64,000 nt of DNA from Todiramphus chloris collaris (taxonomy: Eukaryota; Chordata; Aves; Coraciiformes; Alcedinidae): the NCBI GenBank assembly GCA_025345505.1, contig JANVCC010000056.1:124001-188000 (forward strand), read 5' to 3'. A program made the position numbers and the translations under genes. This document shows positions 28,280-42,782 of this stretch, one piece after another; position 1 is the first letter of the stretch; every line of letters begins with the position of its first letter. Under the pieces are notes generated by a model that worked only from the letters and a program-made list of their open reading frames with translations, did not search any database and was not told the DNA's origin.

Positions 28280-28670
28280 AGAGCTTGAGGAAGTTCTGAC
28301 CACAGGGGGATATGTTTGAGGAGCTGCATAGAACTGCTTTGAGAAGAAAATAACAAGAGGAGTAGTAATAAATCCTGACAATCAGGGAGGCCTAATAAAG
28401 TTTTTGGCAGCAGACCCAAAACAGACAAAAGAAACATTGTTTCTCACAGCATGTAATTTAACTTTGGAACTCATTGTCACCCCGCTTAGTAAATGCAAAA
28501 TTATTAAAGATGTCATAAGGTAATTAATACAGTGATGACAGAAGGCCCACAAAAGCTATTCAAGCAGAATTATGCTGACGCAACCTCAAACTCAAGAAGT
28601 CTCTAAACCACAGATACACGAAAGTTGGGAATAAATATTGCAAGAATAATCACTCTACAGTTGCACCGTT
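28280..28670 (+). repeat. Possible ancient CR1/L3-like LINE relic
   Basis: A short core around 28,430-28,485 resembles the 3' part of old CR1-clade (L3-like) elements: a stretch of 'catgtaatttaactttggaa' type followed by 'ctcattgtcacc'. 'aagatgtcataagg' follows at about 28,505-28,520, after an inserted segment. The rest is too diverged for a firm call. If real, it would be a much older insertion than the other CR1 copies here. Confidence 0.4.
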
Positions 28671-29519
28671 TCCTAAAGCACATGTAGTGACCACTGCTAA
28701 AGGCAAGTTTCATGTTAGATGGGTCTTTGCTTTGGTCCATTTCAGCTGCTCCTGTTTTCCAGGTACTCTAGAAAGCGGTAGTTTGTACCATCATTTTTGC
28801 AAATATGGACTTAGGTTCTTTATAAGAAAGCAAGTGAGGCTTTTTATATTTTTAACTGCAAGACAAATCAGTGCAAGTAAGAATCTTCACATAATTAATA
28901 ACAGAAGATTTACTTTTTCACTCTGGTGGAATTTCATAGTGTCATCACCTCTTTAAAGAATATACTGTACATATAGAAAGAAAAAGACAATTAAGAGAGT
29001 GATTATTTCTATTTGTACAGTAGTTAAACATTGCTGTACAGATATTATTTGTGATCTTTTTTCATACTGTGCTGGGAAGATACAGCTGTTTCAACAAAGC
29101 AGATAAGTATGCAGTGAAATAGGAGACAAACTTGCTGGGAAAAAGTAAAAATCTATATTATGTAAACAGTATGCTCTGGGGAGACAGGCTTCTTTCTCCA
29201 CCCCATTTCACTTTATAAGTTTTTTTCAGTATCTGTGGTCAAAGGATGAATCTCTCTTTTTTTTGTGCAATTAGTACGTGTACCATTATGCAAGATGAAA
29301 AACTACTGGGTTGGTGTATGTGAATGTAGGAAACATTTGTGAATTCTGTGTTAATGTGCAAAATACTGGAAAGTTTGTACTGAAACTTTGAAAGCAGAAT
29401 TCAGTTGGTGGGGTTTTTTTCACCTGTAGTCTATTAAAGAAACACTGATTTAATTTTAACTCCTAAAAATCAAAGCTAGTTTGATTAAATTCTAAATTAA
29501 ATTTTTACTCAGCAACTAT

Positions 29520-30290
29520 GAACAATAGGCAGCAAACCTGTAGTTTCCTGGAGTCTTCTCCTTGCCTTTCTTGAATGTGAGCAACATTTTTCTTTACCCA
29601 GCCACCAGGGATCTCCCTGTCAGAACCTGTCAAAGATGACAGAAAGTCACTCTGCAACAATGGCAGCCCGCTCCCTCAGCACCTTGGATGCATCCTACCC
29701 TGCCCGTAGACTTGTGTTATGTTCAGCTTGCTTACAGAGTTTATAACCCAATTTTTGCTTACTGTGGGAAGGAACTCATCCTCTTGACTCTGCCAGAAGT
29801 CAGTTAGAGCTGGAAAGTCTGAGAGAAAACCTTATCAGTAAAGACTGGGACAAAGAATGTACTGAGCAATTCAACCTTTTCTGTATCCTTTGTCTCTAAA
29901 GCACAGCAGCCTCATTTTCCTTAGTCTTCCTCTTGCTTCAATGACAGTAGGAGTCTTCCTTGCTGCCATTCATGTTTCTTACCAATTTTGTCCCCAGTGG
30001 GTGTTTGGCATGCCTGGTTCAGGCCCTACATGCTCAGGCTATGATTCTGTACGCCCCCTGGGTAGCATGTCACAATGTATACTTCCCTTTGTGTTGGAGC
30101 CTGGTCAGGAGTTCCTAGTCTCTCCTGCCAGGTGTCCTCAGCTTTCTGCTCATCAGCACACTGTTCTGCTCTGAAGAGGTTGTTCTTAAAGATCAACCAG
30201 ATCTCCTGGGCCCTTTGCCCTTCAGAGCAGCCTCCAAAGAGCTCTTGTCTACCAGTTCCCTGACTGAATCCTAAACTAACCTAACTTTAG
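29520..30290 (-). mobile_element. CR1 LINE internal fragment (ORF2 linker and early RT), minus strand
   Basis: Read on the minus strand, this is CR1 ORF2 from the region linking endonuclease to reverse transcriptase. From right to left it shows a block coding for an SWLIFKNNLF-like segment (near 30,180-30,220), a block around 30,060-30,130 matching the CR1 'ctcctgaccaggctccaaca' area, a 'tcagtctttactgataagg' match near 29,835-29,855, and a 'gaaactacagg' match near 29,540. Many indels and stops make it inactive. Unlike normal 5'-truncated copies, the 3' end is missing, so the left edge is a later deletion or break. The boundaries are estimates. Confidence 0.82.
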
Positions 30291-32057
30291 GTCCTACCTA
30301 GAAAGCCTGTGCCTTTCCATCACAGTGTTGTATCCCTCTGATTCCAGAAATACTGAGCTATGTGGCTGTGCACAGATTTCTAGCTCCTGTTTTGCACACT
30401 GTGGACCTGTGTGTACTGACACTTGAAAATGGTCCTCACTCATGGTTCTTTCTCAAGGGATGTATGACAGCCTACCCTACTGGGTGGTCCTTCCAGTCAC
30501 CCTTTCTTTTTTCTCCATTTCTCTTCAGATTTAGATCAGCCCCATTTCCTCAGGTAGGTCCCACCTAATATATTTCCTAGCTTCAAGGTCAATAAAGTGA
30601 TTTTTCTGCATCTTTTATTTTCTTGCACCTCTTATCTCGACCTTCAACTTCTCCATATAAACCCCAATCTGTCCATTTTATTCTTGATCCTTTCTACTAG
30701 GCTCTATATTAAAAACGAACAAACAAAAGCCACAACAAAATTATATCAGTTTGCCAATCTGTTCTATGTGTTTGCCCTCTCTCTTTCTTCAGCTCTGCAG
30801 CGTTATTGGTCAAACAGCTGGCAGTATGCATTTGTTTTATCTTATAGATTTTCTCTCCTAGCTATGTCGTCTCCACTTTCCAAAGCCTGCCTCAACTGTC
30901 CTCTTCTTCGCATGTATTTTCTTCTTTTCACACTCAATCTGTATCCAAATAAATGGTTATTTTATCTTAAATGCTATACTTCAATGTTCAAAATGTACCT
31001 CATTACTGATGATGGTCCTTACATTTTTCTGCTGGGGAGAGATATCACTATATAGTAGTTATGCCATACTAGTGCAGTGGGTTTTTAAAAATTGCTTTTC
31101 TCTTGTTTCTGGTGTAACTTATTTTCATAAGTTCTATATTTAAATATGGGTGAGAAAGAAGTTGTCTCTCCAAATAACCATAACCTTTCTGTTTATTGTC
31201 AGAAACTGTCATTTACCACAAGGTTATCACTTTTTCCATCCTCCTGGGCATACATTATGGTACAAGTAAATTGCTGCAGCACATTGATTCTAAACTGATG
31301 AATTACTGGTGTCTATCACAGTATTCAAATGGGTTTGCTCCCAGAGAAACATTTTTTACATTGCTTAGTGCTCTGAAGTAAAAGTAGATTAATAATTTAC
31401 ATTTCAAACTTGCTCCCAGTATACTCAGCAGCAAAGCTCTCATTGCTTTAGGGACTGCAGGTCTTGCTTCCTACACGGGGTTCGGGGAGACTCTAGTGTG
31501 GACATAGCTGAATGAATTAAAAGTTCCCATCAATATACCAATCCATGTGTGACAGCATTGTGAAGAAAGCACTCCTTTATTCACTGAATAACAGTAACCA
31601 GACTTATTCAGTTGAGAACATTTAACAAGAATGCAATTGGACAGATCTTCTGTCATTCTGACCAAGGCTAAATTTAAGCAGAAGCACCAGAAAATATAGG
31701 TCACTGATTAATTCACTGAGATTCTGCATTCTTGCTCTGCAATAATCGCTTAATGACAAGTTACAGCAAATGCTTCAATGTGATAATTAATTCTGGTTAC
31801 ACATTATTAAGGTCAGAGGAACTAACAGGTTCACTAATGATTTCTATTTTAGAGCATGGGACATTTCAATCAAGAGTACATAAAATGGTAAATGCAAGGG
31901 AATTTAACAGTATTTACTGGTTTAGTACATGGTTAAACATTCACTCCTGCTCAGCATGTAAAGGTATTAGATGTTGCCATTCTATTAGGGGGAGATCCAA
32001 CATATTTTTTTGAAAGAAGCACTTCCAAATCTTTTTATTCCATTTAATTATATATAT

Positions 32058-32098
32058 TAAAAAAACCCCAAACAAACAAAAAAACCAAACCCAAAACC
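32058..32098 (+). repeat. A/C-rich low-complexity tract
   Basis: A run of A with CCCC, CAAA and CCAAA units. It is the opposite-strand counterpart of the T/G-rich tracts elsewhere in the window and has no coding meaning. Confidence 0.7.
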
Positions 32099-33757
32099 TG
32101 CACATAGATTATATAGTTACAGATGGAAGAATAGTTCTGACCTCTCCTACATGGGGAATTATCCACATACATACAGAGAAAAAAAATGCATCTCTAGAGA
32201 AGAGAACACAGGGAAGAAGTCTAATCTTCATAATTCTCTGTCATCTGATGCCTGTTGAACCCCTGGGACACATGAAATTTCACAGTTCACGTACTTAGAA
32301 AAGCTGCCTTAGCTCCTCATGCCCACCATAGCTGCTTTGCAATCTAGTTGGATGGGACTACAACATTAAGGTTACCTGAGGCACCCACCATACAAGAAGG
32401 CTTCAGAGAAACCTGTATTCAGAGACCCAAACCACTAGGGAACTAACAAATCTTTATACGTAAACATCTTTTTTTTTTTTTTCTCCCCAGGATTTACATC
32501 AAACCTATCTACTTCCCAGCTCTTGCTTTTTCTCTTCAAATTGTGCATAGATCTTAGAGAAGGGTTTTCATAGATTCCAGAGAAACAGGAATATGCTGGA
32601 CATCTTGAATACCTCGTTTCTAAAGATTTAGTCACTGAAAGAGTAGGAGAAGGGAAACATACATCTCTTGGTGCTTTATTAATTTCTTCCTTTACACTGC
32701 CATTTAAGTTATTGGAAGTTTTTCCAAGCCAAAAGCTTGGGATACAAACCTGAAAAATGACCATTTACTGTGAATGTGTTGACATTACTACACCAGTAGT
32801 TTGTCTACCTAATTAATCATAATATAGACTGAAAACTAGCATCAGCCCCATCAACATCTGTCATACTTAGCTGTAAATGACAGCATGAAATGTTTATTAG
32901 TCTCATTGAACTTCTTATTTATCTCCCTGACACCACTTCCAAAACATATATGCTTACTTATTGCCCTGATCCCAATGAGCTGAGCTCTCTCGATTTGAAG
33001 ATGCTCATGGGATGTGAGGGCACTCCTACCTTGTTCTGTCTCTCCTTCAGGTCCAGAATGAAGCACTGACCTAATGATGGATGGAATGATGAGTCTGCAA
33101 AGAAGATCCCTGTGGGTTTGGACTAATAAAGAGCTAAACAAATCATCTGGTGCATCATCTGTTCTGATCTTTAATCAGAAGGTAAGTTCAGACTCGTATG
33201 TCATCAATCAACTTTTAAAGGCAATAGAGAATAATATTATTTAAGGAACAATCTGGAAATTTCAGATGTAAAGGCACAGAGACAAGCCTTTTCTTCATCA
33301 AAGACAAAAGAGGAGAGCAAACCTCACAGTTTGCCAACTCCTTGCACCTGACATCTGGTAACAGGATTGCATATATGATGACTCATATGGTCTGGTTTTA
33401 ACACTCAAAAAAGATGTTAATGTGATCCCTTTTGTGTGGCCCATTTTTATAGGCACTGGATCTGATACAGCATCTCCCGTATTACCACTATGCATGCAAA
33501 ATTCTAGTTTTCTTTGCATCTGTAGCAATCTCATCAATTCATCTTGTCGTCTTTGTTATTGCTCTGATTCAAGCTACCCTTCTGTCTTTCTCAAAGAGAT
33601 GATCATTAAAAGGGTTATCACAAGAAAAGAATTAAATAAACTTTTCTGACTCCAGAATAAGTAAAAGCAAATAGCCTCAAACATCTAAGGGGAAACCACG
33701 CACATAAATTTCAGCTCCTTTTTTGTTTTGATTTTAGTTCATGGATGAGGCTGCAAG

Positions 33758-33780
33758 AATAAAATAAAATAAAATAAAAT
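33758..33780 (+). repeat. (AAAAT)n microsatellite
   Basis: Between four and five perfect copies of a five-base AAAAT-type unit. Confidence 0.9.
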
Positions 33781-35959
33781 TTTCATGTTATTGAAAATTG
33801 ACTTTTTATATAGACTTGCAAACTCTACAGCAATTTTGGGTTATTTGACTTCTCAGGGTTTCTATTTATATCTTCATATAAAAACTATTATATCCTTTAA
33901 CAACATGTTTTTTAAGCAGATCTGACCACAAAATTAAGTTTGGCTGTACTTACATTGCATCCACAATGAGGGTTTTTCTCCTGAGCAAGAATGGATGACC
34001 TAAATAATAAAGACTATTTCTAAATGGATATTTAAAATCTGTTCATGAAAACTCAGACATACTACTCTTTGAAAGGGGTTCTGTGGTCTTAATTTACAAT
34101 GACCAGTCAAATAAGCATTTAGAAATGAAATGTTTATGCAAGAAACTGTAAAGAATACCTTGAGAAAGCTGTAGAAGGGTGAAAGCTTTTCTCCTTAGCT
34201 CTGCTCTGACTCTGCAAATCAGTATGGATCTGAAACAAAGCCATGATTTTGACTTTGTCCAGTTACTCTTGTGGCTGGTGACACCTTTAATGTACTTGTA
34301 CTAAAAGATTATTTATCTCCATGCATATGTTCAAAAAGGACACATAGACTAAGGGTAGGCGGTATCGCTGCTTACAAGAAATGGGCAGAAGGTTATTTGA
34401 ACCCTTTTTCCTTCAGATTGTTGCAACTTAGTCATAAATATTTACTGTCAAAGGCATTTGCTGTCTCAGTTAATAGACCTCAGTCTCTGCCATTCTCATT
34501 TAATGATTCATAAAATACTGTAATTTCCTATGAGTGCATTACACTACCTTTTGCTGCGAAGACATTGGTCTTTGCAGCAAAAAGAAAAAAATCTGAGAAA
34601 AGGAGACATTAACTCAAGTGTCATTAGGGAAATGGTGGCATCTTGGAAATCCAGGCAGAAAGTTGCATTTCTGCCCTAACAACCAAATTAGCCTTCTAAC
34701 TTATTGTTAGGTGAAAAAAGGAACTGCAAAGTTCCCCAGTGAGGGATAAGTGCTAGAGACATCATCTTGCCTGACAATTTATTTTCTCTCAATTTTTCCT
34801 CTCTCTGAGGAAGTGGCACTTTCACATTACCATAGCTATGTTGCAGTTCCCATAAAAATAGAAAGGGGGATGTTTAAAATGTAAAAGCAAGTTTCTTGTA
34901 TTGCCATGCAAGCCCTCCAGAACAGATTAAGAATCCTTGGAGATTTATTACATTTTATCTCAGGAAAAGAAATCTAATCTGTGTTGATTAATGGTAAAAA
35001 CTATATATTTTGTTTATTTCTCCAACAGTATTGAAGATTATAATAAGCAGAAGACCATTTCTTACAGCTCAGTATCAGCTCTTACATTCCTGCTTAACTT
35101 AATCTGTTAAGATCTAAAATAATCAAAACTAATCAAACATGTGATTCTGAGTTGATAGAAAAATAATAAAAGTAGTCTATGATATTTTAACATGTGTTTC
35201 TCGATTTTGACTTATGATCTCAGTACCTACCTCTGTCTTATTTCAGCACTTTCAGAGCCCACAATTTCAAATCTCACTCTGTTCAGACGAGGACAGGGCA
35301 CTACTCTTAAAAAGAGAGCTGAGATTCTCACATCTTCACAGGACACCAAAGGCCAAGCTCTCAAACAAAACTACATGTTGTTAAACCACAGTTAAATCAC
35401 AACTTGCAGCTGTCGCTATAAAATTCTACTCTGTATGGCTATCTTGGCTTCCTCCTATATGAGATCCATTCTTTAGATTTATTTCCATGTACAGAAGGAC
35501 CCCACAAAGCCTGTTTACTCAGTAAATGCAAAATGACTCTTTTGCCCTTTGTGACGTGCAGCCATTTAAAATGGCACTTTGTATGGGATTGTAAAAACCC
35601 TGATATTTTGCAAATCAGTGATGATATCATTCAGTTGCCATTTAATGACAATGAATTTTACCTTTTGCTGTACTTAATTGTATTGTTGACTTTTGGAGAT
35701 TGATTTTTCTCTTAAAAACTAGATCAGGTTCCAAACATAAAAAGTACCCAGGATCTATGTATAGAGGGAAATCTCATCTGTAACTGCTAGGATTGTCCAG
35801 GTACGAGGGCTGTGCCGTGTTCAAGGAAAGTATTTCTTTCATGGTTTGTGTTGTCCTTTGGCTTCCTGACAGCAAGTAACACCTACGTTCATTTTCCATC
35901 TGCCACTTCCGTGGTAACATGAAAAGGATTTTGGATAAATTATAAGAAGTACTTTTTTA

Positions 35960-36000
35960 ATATAAATTATAAGAAAATTATAAATTATAAATTATAATTA
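35960..36000 (+). repeat. (AAATTAT)n AT-rich tandem repeat
   Basis: Several near-perfect seven-base AAATTAT units. A related piece also lies just upstream at 35,935-35,949, which suggests local slippage. Confidence 0.85.
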
Positions 36001-39000
36001 TCAGTAAATTCTTCACTCTGTCATCTGCTTTAGCTATTTCTTTCTTGAGAATTTTCTCAATGGACTGATGTTAGCAATTAAAATTTCTTATCTCAGTTGT
36101 TACATGTTTTGCATAGACATTACTGCAAACACTGTGTAAAAAAATGGCTCCAGGAGCTGGCTGCAGGCTATTTATCAGAGATCAGGAGATACAAATGGCC
36201 TCTGGAAGCCTGTTTGTTATCAACACCCCTCCAACCCCTCACTTGAGAGAATTTTCATTGAATTTCATTGAATTTACATGGAAGTTTCTCATCGAGTTTT
36301 AAAAAAATGTCATCAAAGCACAGCATTAAAATAATAAACTACAGGTCAGAAAGGGGTAATAAACCATTACCTACCCACTATGCCACGAATTCCTTGAGAA
36401 TATTGTTATGATTTCAGAACTCTTTCAAGGAATGGTTCATCATATATTAACTTGTCCTTGTTTTTCTTTTTCATTCAATTATGTTCAACTGCATTACATG
36501 CAGCTGGAAAACTGGTGTGGAGATGCTCTCTTTGACTATTACACGATTATACTGGATGTCACAGACACATCAGTCAGGTAATAGGGGCTGGACAAAGAGA
36601 TACATAAGAAAAGTCATCCTCTAGAAAAGCACTGAGGTAACATAGACTTTAAAACCAAGGTTGTGTGTGGGGTTTCTTTGAGTCATTCTTTGCGGCTTAT
36701 TGCATTTAGTCAGGAACTCCATCAATCATATGCTGTACCTTTTGAATACAAATTTCAGAGGGAGGAAGTGTCCATTTTGTGTTCAGTTTATTAATCAGTC
36801 TGAAAAATGCCCTCTCAAACTTCCCTCTTCTGAATTTCAATCTGAAAATTATACATCCAAATGAAAAAGTGATTAACAAAAATCTACACAGAAATAAAAT
36901 AACTCTGTTAACAGAGGGGACCTGCATAGAGGGAACCCAATGACACATTCTTCAATGTTTAATTTAAAGGTTGTCTTCTGGACTTGATGAGTGTTCTCAG
37001 TCAAAATCTGTAACAGAATTGACCCAAAATAACTCAAAAATAGCTAATAAACTGAGGTGAAGAAGGAGAAAACAGCACTAAACAAAAAATTTGTGATGTT
37101 TTTGTGGACATCCCAGATACCTAAACTGTTTTTAAAAAAAATTTGAATCATTCTGGTAGAGAAATGCATAGAGAAATTTCAGATGTGAATCATCAGTAAA
37201 ATAAGGAAAAATAATAATAATAAAAACCAGCTAGGTTTATTAACTCAGAAATCCACTCAGGGAGGCCTTGTAACACATGAGGAGAGGAGGGCAAGCTATC
37301 ACCTCTGATGCCATCTGGGTCAATGTGCTTATGTGAAGTTGAGAGTTCAGCACCAAAACATGCCTTTTGAACACTGCAGTGTCATAAATGTCAAATAAAT
37401 GAAACCATTTAAGTTAGTGAGCGATTTAGGGACCCAGCCTCCATTGCGGAAATGAACATTAACCAGTGAACACCACCAATGAATCCTCTGATGTTTTCTT
37501 CAAAATATCCTCTTCCACTCCATGTATTTTTTTTAGTTATTATTATTTTTTTTCCCCTATAGACTCTTCCTTTTTATCCTACAGTCATAAGGAAAACTCC
37601 TTCAGTATAAATGAGTAAGCATCCAAACCAGAAATTTACTGTCTCTATCTGTGTGTGAATAGAATACAGACATAAATCAAGCAAATAAAAAACCAAAATA
37701 CAGCAACCTCCTGGACACAAATAATTAATTCTGATCTGAATAATTTCTCATATCTAAAAAATCATAATAGTTTTTTGATTTCAGTCATGAATATTTTGAT
37801 AGAATAATCCTGGATTTTAGTGAAAACCATATGAATTACTTCTTTACTGTTGTAACTTGTGAAGAAATATCTACTACGTTATTACACTTCTGCTAGGTTT
37901 ATTAGATGCCTACAATTAGATGCTTATCTGATTTATACAATAAGAAAGTGACATATCTAAGCAGAACAAAAAGCTAAAAAATAATAAAATTATATAACTT
38001 AGTTTATTTATGTATTCGAATTTGTTTTAAATTAACTTATCCATGGTAAAGGTATGCAATGTGGTTCCTGAAATGGTATCTTACTAATGATTTACAGGCT
38101 CCTAGAAAGATAGGTGAAAGTGTAAAACCTGGGGTAAGCAAATTATATGGCAGAGAAAATACACAAATAAATGGACCAAAGGATAAACATTATATCTTGC
38201 TAAATGGCTAAATATTTATTCTTAAATTATTAAACCATTCAATCAAGCTGAAAAGTTATCCCTAGTTCCTATTTTTTTCATGGTGGCTATAAAACTATTA
38301 GCAGTAATGAAGCATAAGTAAAATGATTGATTTTGCCAATCAGTGGGAATGTACCAGACCTTGTGTTATGTAACATGCCTCGCAGGTCATCTGTAAGCTT
38401 CATTAATCATATACAAGCCATTCATTCACAAGGAAAAATGATGAATTGCTGTCTGTGGAAGCCTAATATTAACCTCACTAATTCCATGGAAGTGCAGAAT
38501 ATATTGTAAGCTTTTTTTTTTTTTAACCCTTTAAACATGTCAGAGACTGTAATCCTTAATCCTGCATGACACTTTAATCCATGTAAGCAGATATTTACAT
38601 CTCATGGAGCCATGCTGATTTTCGTGGCTGATGCCTGCTCATGTCTAATTACAGTATAGTTTTCCTATTGTTGATAGGATGATAAAACTGTATATATAAA
38701 GAAGGGAGTAGGGACTTCATTTCACCCAATTTCAGATGACTAAAATTCGAGCCAATAATCTAACCACAAAAAGTGAATGGAAGGTACTTTTTTTGTGTTA
38801 TTAAAAATAGGCAATGAAACTTCTACAGAAGTCATGGATTGAATGCAACCTTAAAAACAATTAGTTCAGGCTCCAGCTAACCTTCTTTTGTAAAGCTATT
38901 CCAGAATTTTTCTTCGCTTATGGCTAGAGACGCCCAAGCAACACTGCAACTCTTTATTCCTATGCTAACAGTGTCTAATATGGTAAAACACTCCCCTCTC

Positions 39001-42000
39001 TTCTAGCATTTGCCCATGATATATTTATAGACAGAAATATTATCCCTCACATTTTATTAGGCAAAACAAACAAAGATCTAAATCTTTTAATCTTTTCTCA
39101 TGAAATGGGATCTTTTTCCCTTGATTATCCTCAGGATAATCTTAAACACTGGTGACAAGAATCTTTCGCAAGTTCTACGGGAGGTCTCACAAGAGGCTTA
39201 TGCATCTCTGTTTCTACCATGAAGTACTGTAGATGACAAGTCATTTGCTGCTTGCTTAAAAAAAATAGGTACTTGTACTTGAAAATCATTATGCTGTTGG
39301 TGTCCTGAAACAACCACCTTATAGTGCTGAGTTGTCTTGTCATCCTTGTACTTTGTCTTTCTGATTTACTGTCTTTAACTTTTTTTGCTTGTCTCTTTTC
39401 TTCTACTTAAGATTGTTGTGCTTTGGTTGAAGATTTTTTTGTGTGTGTTTTATACAATGATTATCACAAAATGGTTATGCCTACTAAGCCCTGTGGTGAT
39501 GGTTATGGTAATAAGAACAGCAACCTGAAGACATGCATGTTCATCATCTCAGGATAAGCCATAATAGTGTCAACTTTTTTTTCCTCTTCATCTAATGGCA
39601 CTGTGGAGTTATCACAAGCCAGTAGCTGTGAGTCATTACCATTACATGCTCTCCTAAACTCTGTGGTGCTTAACTCACACTTTAAAAGATATTTCATTTT
39701 CCATAGACCTAACATAGATAACTAATCCATTCCCGTCTCTGTCTGCAATCAGAACATACTGAAAAAAACCCCAACAACCCAACATAAAAATCTGCATTCT
39801 GAAAGACAAGTACCTCCTTTTTTTACTGAATTAAAAATAAATGTGATTTCACTGGCATATGTTGTAGGGTCAAGTCTTAATGTGACAAACACAGCCTCAT
39901 TGCAAGGACTGGAAAAGAGATTCCTGTCTGCTTTTCTGAAATACACACATGCTCTGAGATCATTTGTTTCCCTATGTAAATAAAAGGGAGCTCTGTCTCC
40001 AGACCTACACATGTAAGTATTAGATTTATCTTGTCACCATAACCATTTTTAGATTGATAGTGAAAGGAATTGCTTCTGGTGATCACTCGTGCAGTAGAAT
40101 GCACATTATATTGCCAACTGACATTTAGCATCATCTAATATGCATTCAGCTGCTACTGGAAATTTTTAATGTAACGCTTTCTAGATTTTGCTTTAATGTA
40201 CAGATTACAGAAGAGATATGCAGTGTACTGAACAGTAATCTCCACAGCAGTTACATTCACTTTGGAGAGAAAAAGGTGACATTTGCTTACATTTCTTGAG
40301 CAGAAGAAATGATCAGAGTGAGGATAACAGCTGAACATACAATACTGCCTTTTAACCTTGTCTTTAGCTTGAATTGTAGAGAACTAAACAAAACAGATGA
40401 TATTAGAAGTAATTCCATACATCGTTAGTAACCACTGTAGGTTATCACAGTTACAACCTAAACTTATTTCAAGTTTAATGTTCTAGAAACTTTTGAATAT
40501 CTGATTCATACAAAGACCCAGTATCAAAATTAAACTTTAGAGGAATCCCAGGGGAAAAAACCTGAGAAGATATTTATTTGTAATAAACCAAATCCCCCTT
40601 TCTTAATCAAACAGACAAATATAATTAATAGATTCACCTGAGATTCGGCATGCTTGGGTTTTGAGCTGAGACTCTTCAAAGCACTGGGGGATTTAGATGC
40701 ATATTGGTTATTGACATTAAATCCCTTAGAATACTTTGAAAACTCTCAGCCTTGAATTCCTTCAGCCCACATGGGAGGCTGACTGGTTTCAATTACAAGA
40801 GAGCCCATGATAAAATGATGCAGGTGAAAGGAAGACTGCAGACACCAAATAATCGTTAATGATATTAATGAGTTAAAAGCTACTGGACCCATGGACTGTA
40901 TGATAAAATTGGACAATTAGAAAGTGAAGATATAGCTGAATATGTGATGTTTGATCCTACTTTTAATGAAAAATCTGTTGTAGGATTTCTTAGTTATATT
41001 GTGTTGCTTCGTTAAGACTTGCTTAGGGAACATTTAGAAATTCATAAGTTTTATCTACTTAAACACAGTATCTATTTTTTTTACTGTGGGTTGTTTGGTT
41101 CGGTGTTTTTTTTGTTTGCTTTTTTTTTTTTTGTCTTATTAGTTCTTACAGTATATTGCATAGGATGTTCTGTGTTTATGCTAGCTTCTTTCCTAGATTT
41201 ATTGATCCAGGTAGAAACATTTCATTATTAAAACATATCAGGTCTAAGCAGTTTCAATGTTGTTTTCTTTTCAGCTAACTAAATCTAGTATCACAACTAC
41301 TTAGAGGTAGTTTTAGACTATAATTTTACAATTAAATATGCTGTAGCTATGAGAGAAAGTAGAAGCATTTTAAAGTAATTTAAACAAAGGGCAAGATGAC
41401 TTTCGGAAAGAAGAGACATAGCCTGCAGTTGAATAAGGAGCACATGTATACAAGGCATATAAAATACAAAACCACACACATGACAGTAAGTTATCACACA
41501 AATGTAGTACTTCACCCTTGCAATAAAAATGTTTTAAATAATTATCTCCCTATACACTGCAAATCCTAATGCTTCTCTGCTGTTAACAATCACATCTTTA
41601 TTTAACTTCATTCCTACATTATTGCATAAACCTGCTACGGTTGTATGCCATCAAGAAAAACTGTGAGGTATTCCTTATTCTCAGGTGCATTAGGTTGAAG
41701 TTTGATTTGGGAGAAATGAGGTTTTTTTAGGACAGAATCAGACTGAAGGAAGCTTTTGGGTTATTGATGGTATGCTGCGTAATGGTGGCAGAGTTACAAA
41801 ACTCAAAGTGTGAGTTTATTTTATATTTTTTCACCTATTCTATGACCTGATAATCTTTATATTAATTTCATTAGTAGGAAAAAAAAACCCCAAACTAAAA
41901 ACCTCCATTTTTAATAGACATTTATGAGGGAACAATAGAATAACTTTTCTGAATAATCTCTAACAGTAGAACAACATACAGGAAATAGTAGCAAACTAAA

Positions 42001-42782
42001 ATATTTTCTTGAGTTAAATATTTCCTCTGTTGTCTCAGTATCGTTTTGCTTCCTATTGTTTTAGCTTGATGTTACTAGCTTCCTATTATTTTAGATGAAT
42101 GTGTTTATTTCAAATTTGACAATAAGAAATGTATAGAAGTAAGATTGCACTCATACCTACGATCTGAGAGTATAAGCTCTGAGATCTGTATGTCTAATGC
42201 CTGGTTCATCTCCTCCCCCTTTTTTTTCCCCCACAGGATGTAACGTACATGTAGATTTTAATATCAAAATGGTCAATTAAACACTGTATTTGACTCTGCT
42301 TATGAGAGAAAGTTTGACAGAAATTCCAGGAGGGGAAGCATTTTATAACCATCCATGAAGAGTTAAATAAGGCAACTCCTTCAGCTTTTTTGTCTGTTTG
42401 TTTTGGAGGGTTATTTTTTTATTTATTTTTTCCACAATTGGGGAAATTTTGCCTTCTCTAGAACATTTTTCAGAAATATTTATGTTGGAGACTTGAGGGA
42501 AGGGAGACAATAAAAGCCATATTTTGAAACTTAAAATGATGAAAATGGTGATGCTCAGGTAAACTTGCTCTGAATTCAAATCTTGATGATGGTCTTTTTA
42601 ACTTCAAAATGAAACAAGGCCAGCAAAACCAAACAAGAATTCCCTTTTCCATTAACTATGTTATTTCTGAAGCATTTAAGAGTATTAATATAATGCCATC
42701 ACTATTATAAAGGTTTCTGAATTGGGGTCTACAAACAATGATTAGGAAAGGCGAAGGGAAAGCTCCCATGCAGAGCAGTTAG

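Larger units (their letters stand above)
30291..42780. other. Gene desert, middle part
   Basis: About 12.5 kb of AT-rich sequence without a supportable gene. The longest frame (30,597-31,055, 152 codons) is rich in Leu, Ser, Phe and Tyr from T-rich DNA and has no domain. Local simple repeats include A/C-rich sequence at 32,058-32,098, an (AAAAT)n tract at 33,758-33,780, an AAATTAT tract at 35,960-36,000, a 10-bp tandem pair at 36,253-36,272, a T-rich run at 41,101-41,134 and a 17-bp near-duplicate pair at 42,048-42,064 and 42,078-42,094. Confidence 0.5.

Noticed and set aside
30597-31055. 152-codon open frame
   Set aside because: Rich in Leu, Ser, Tyr and Phe from T-rich DNA, no family resemblance.
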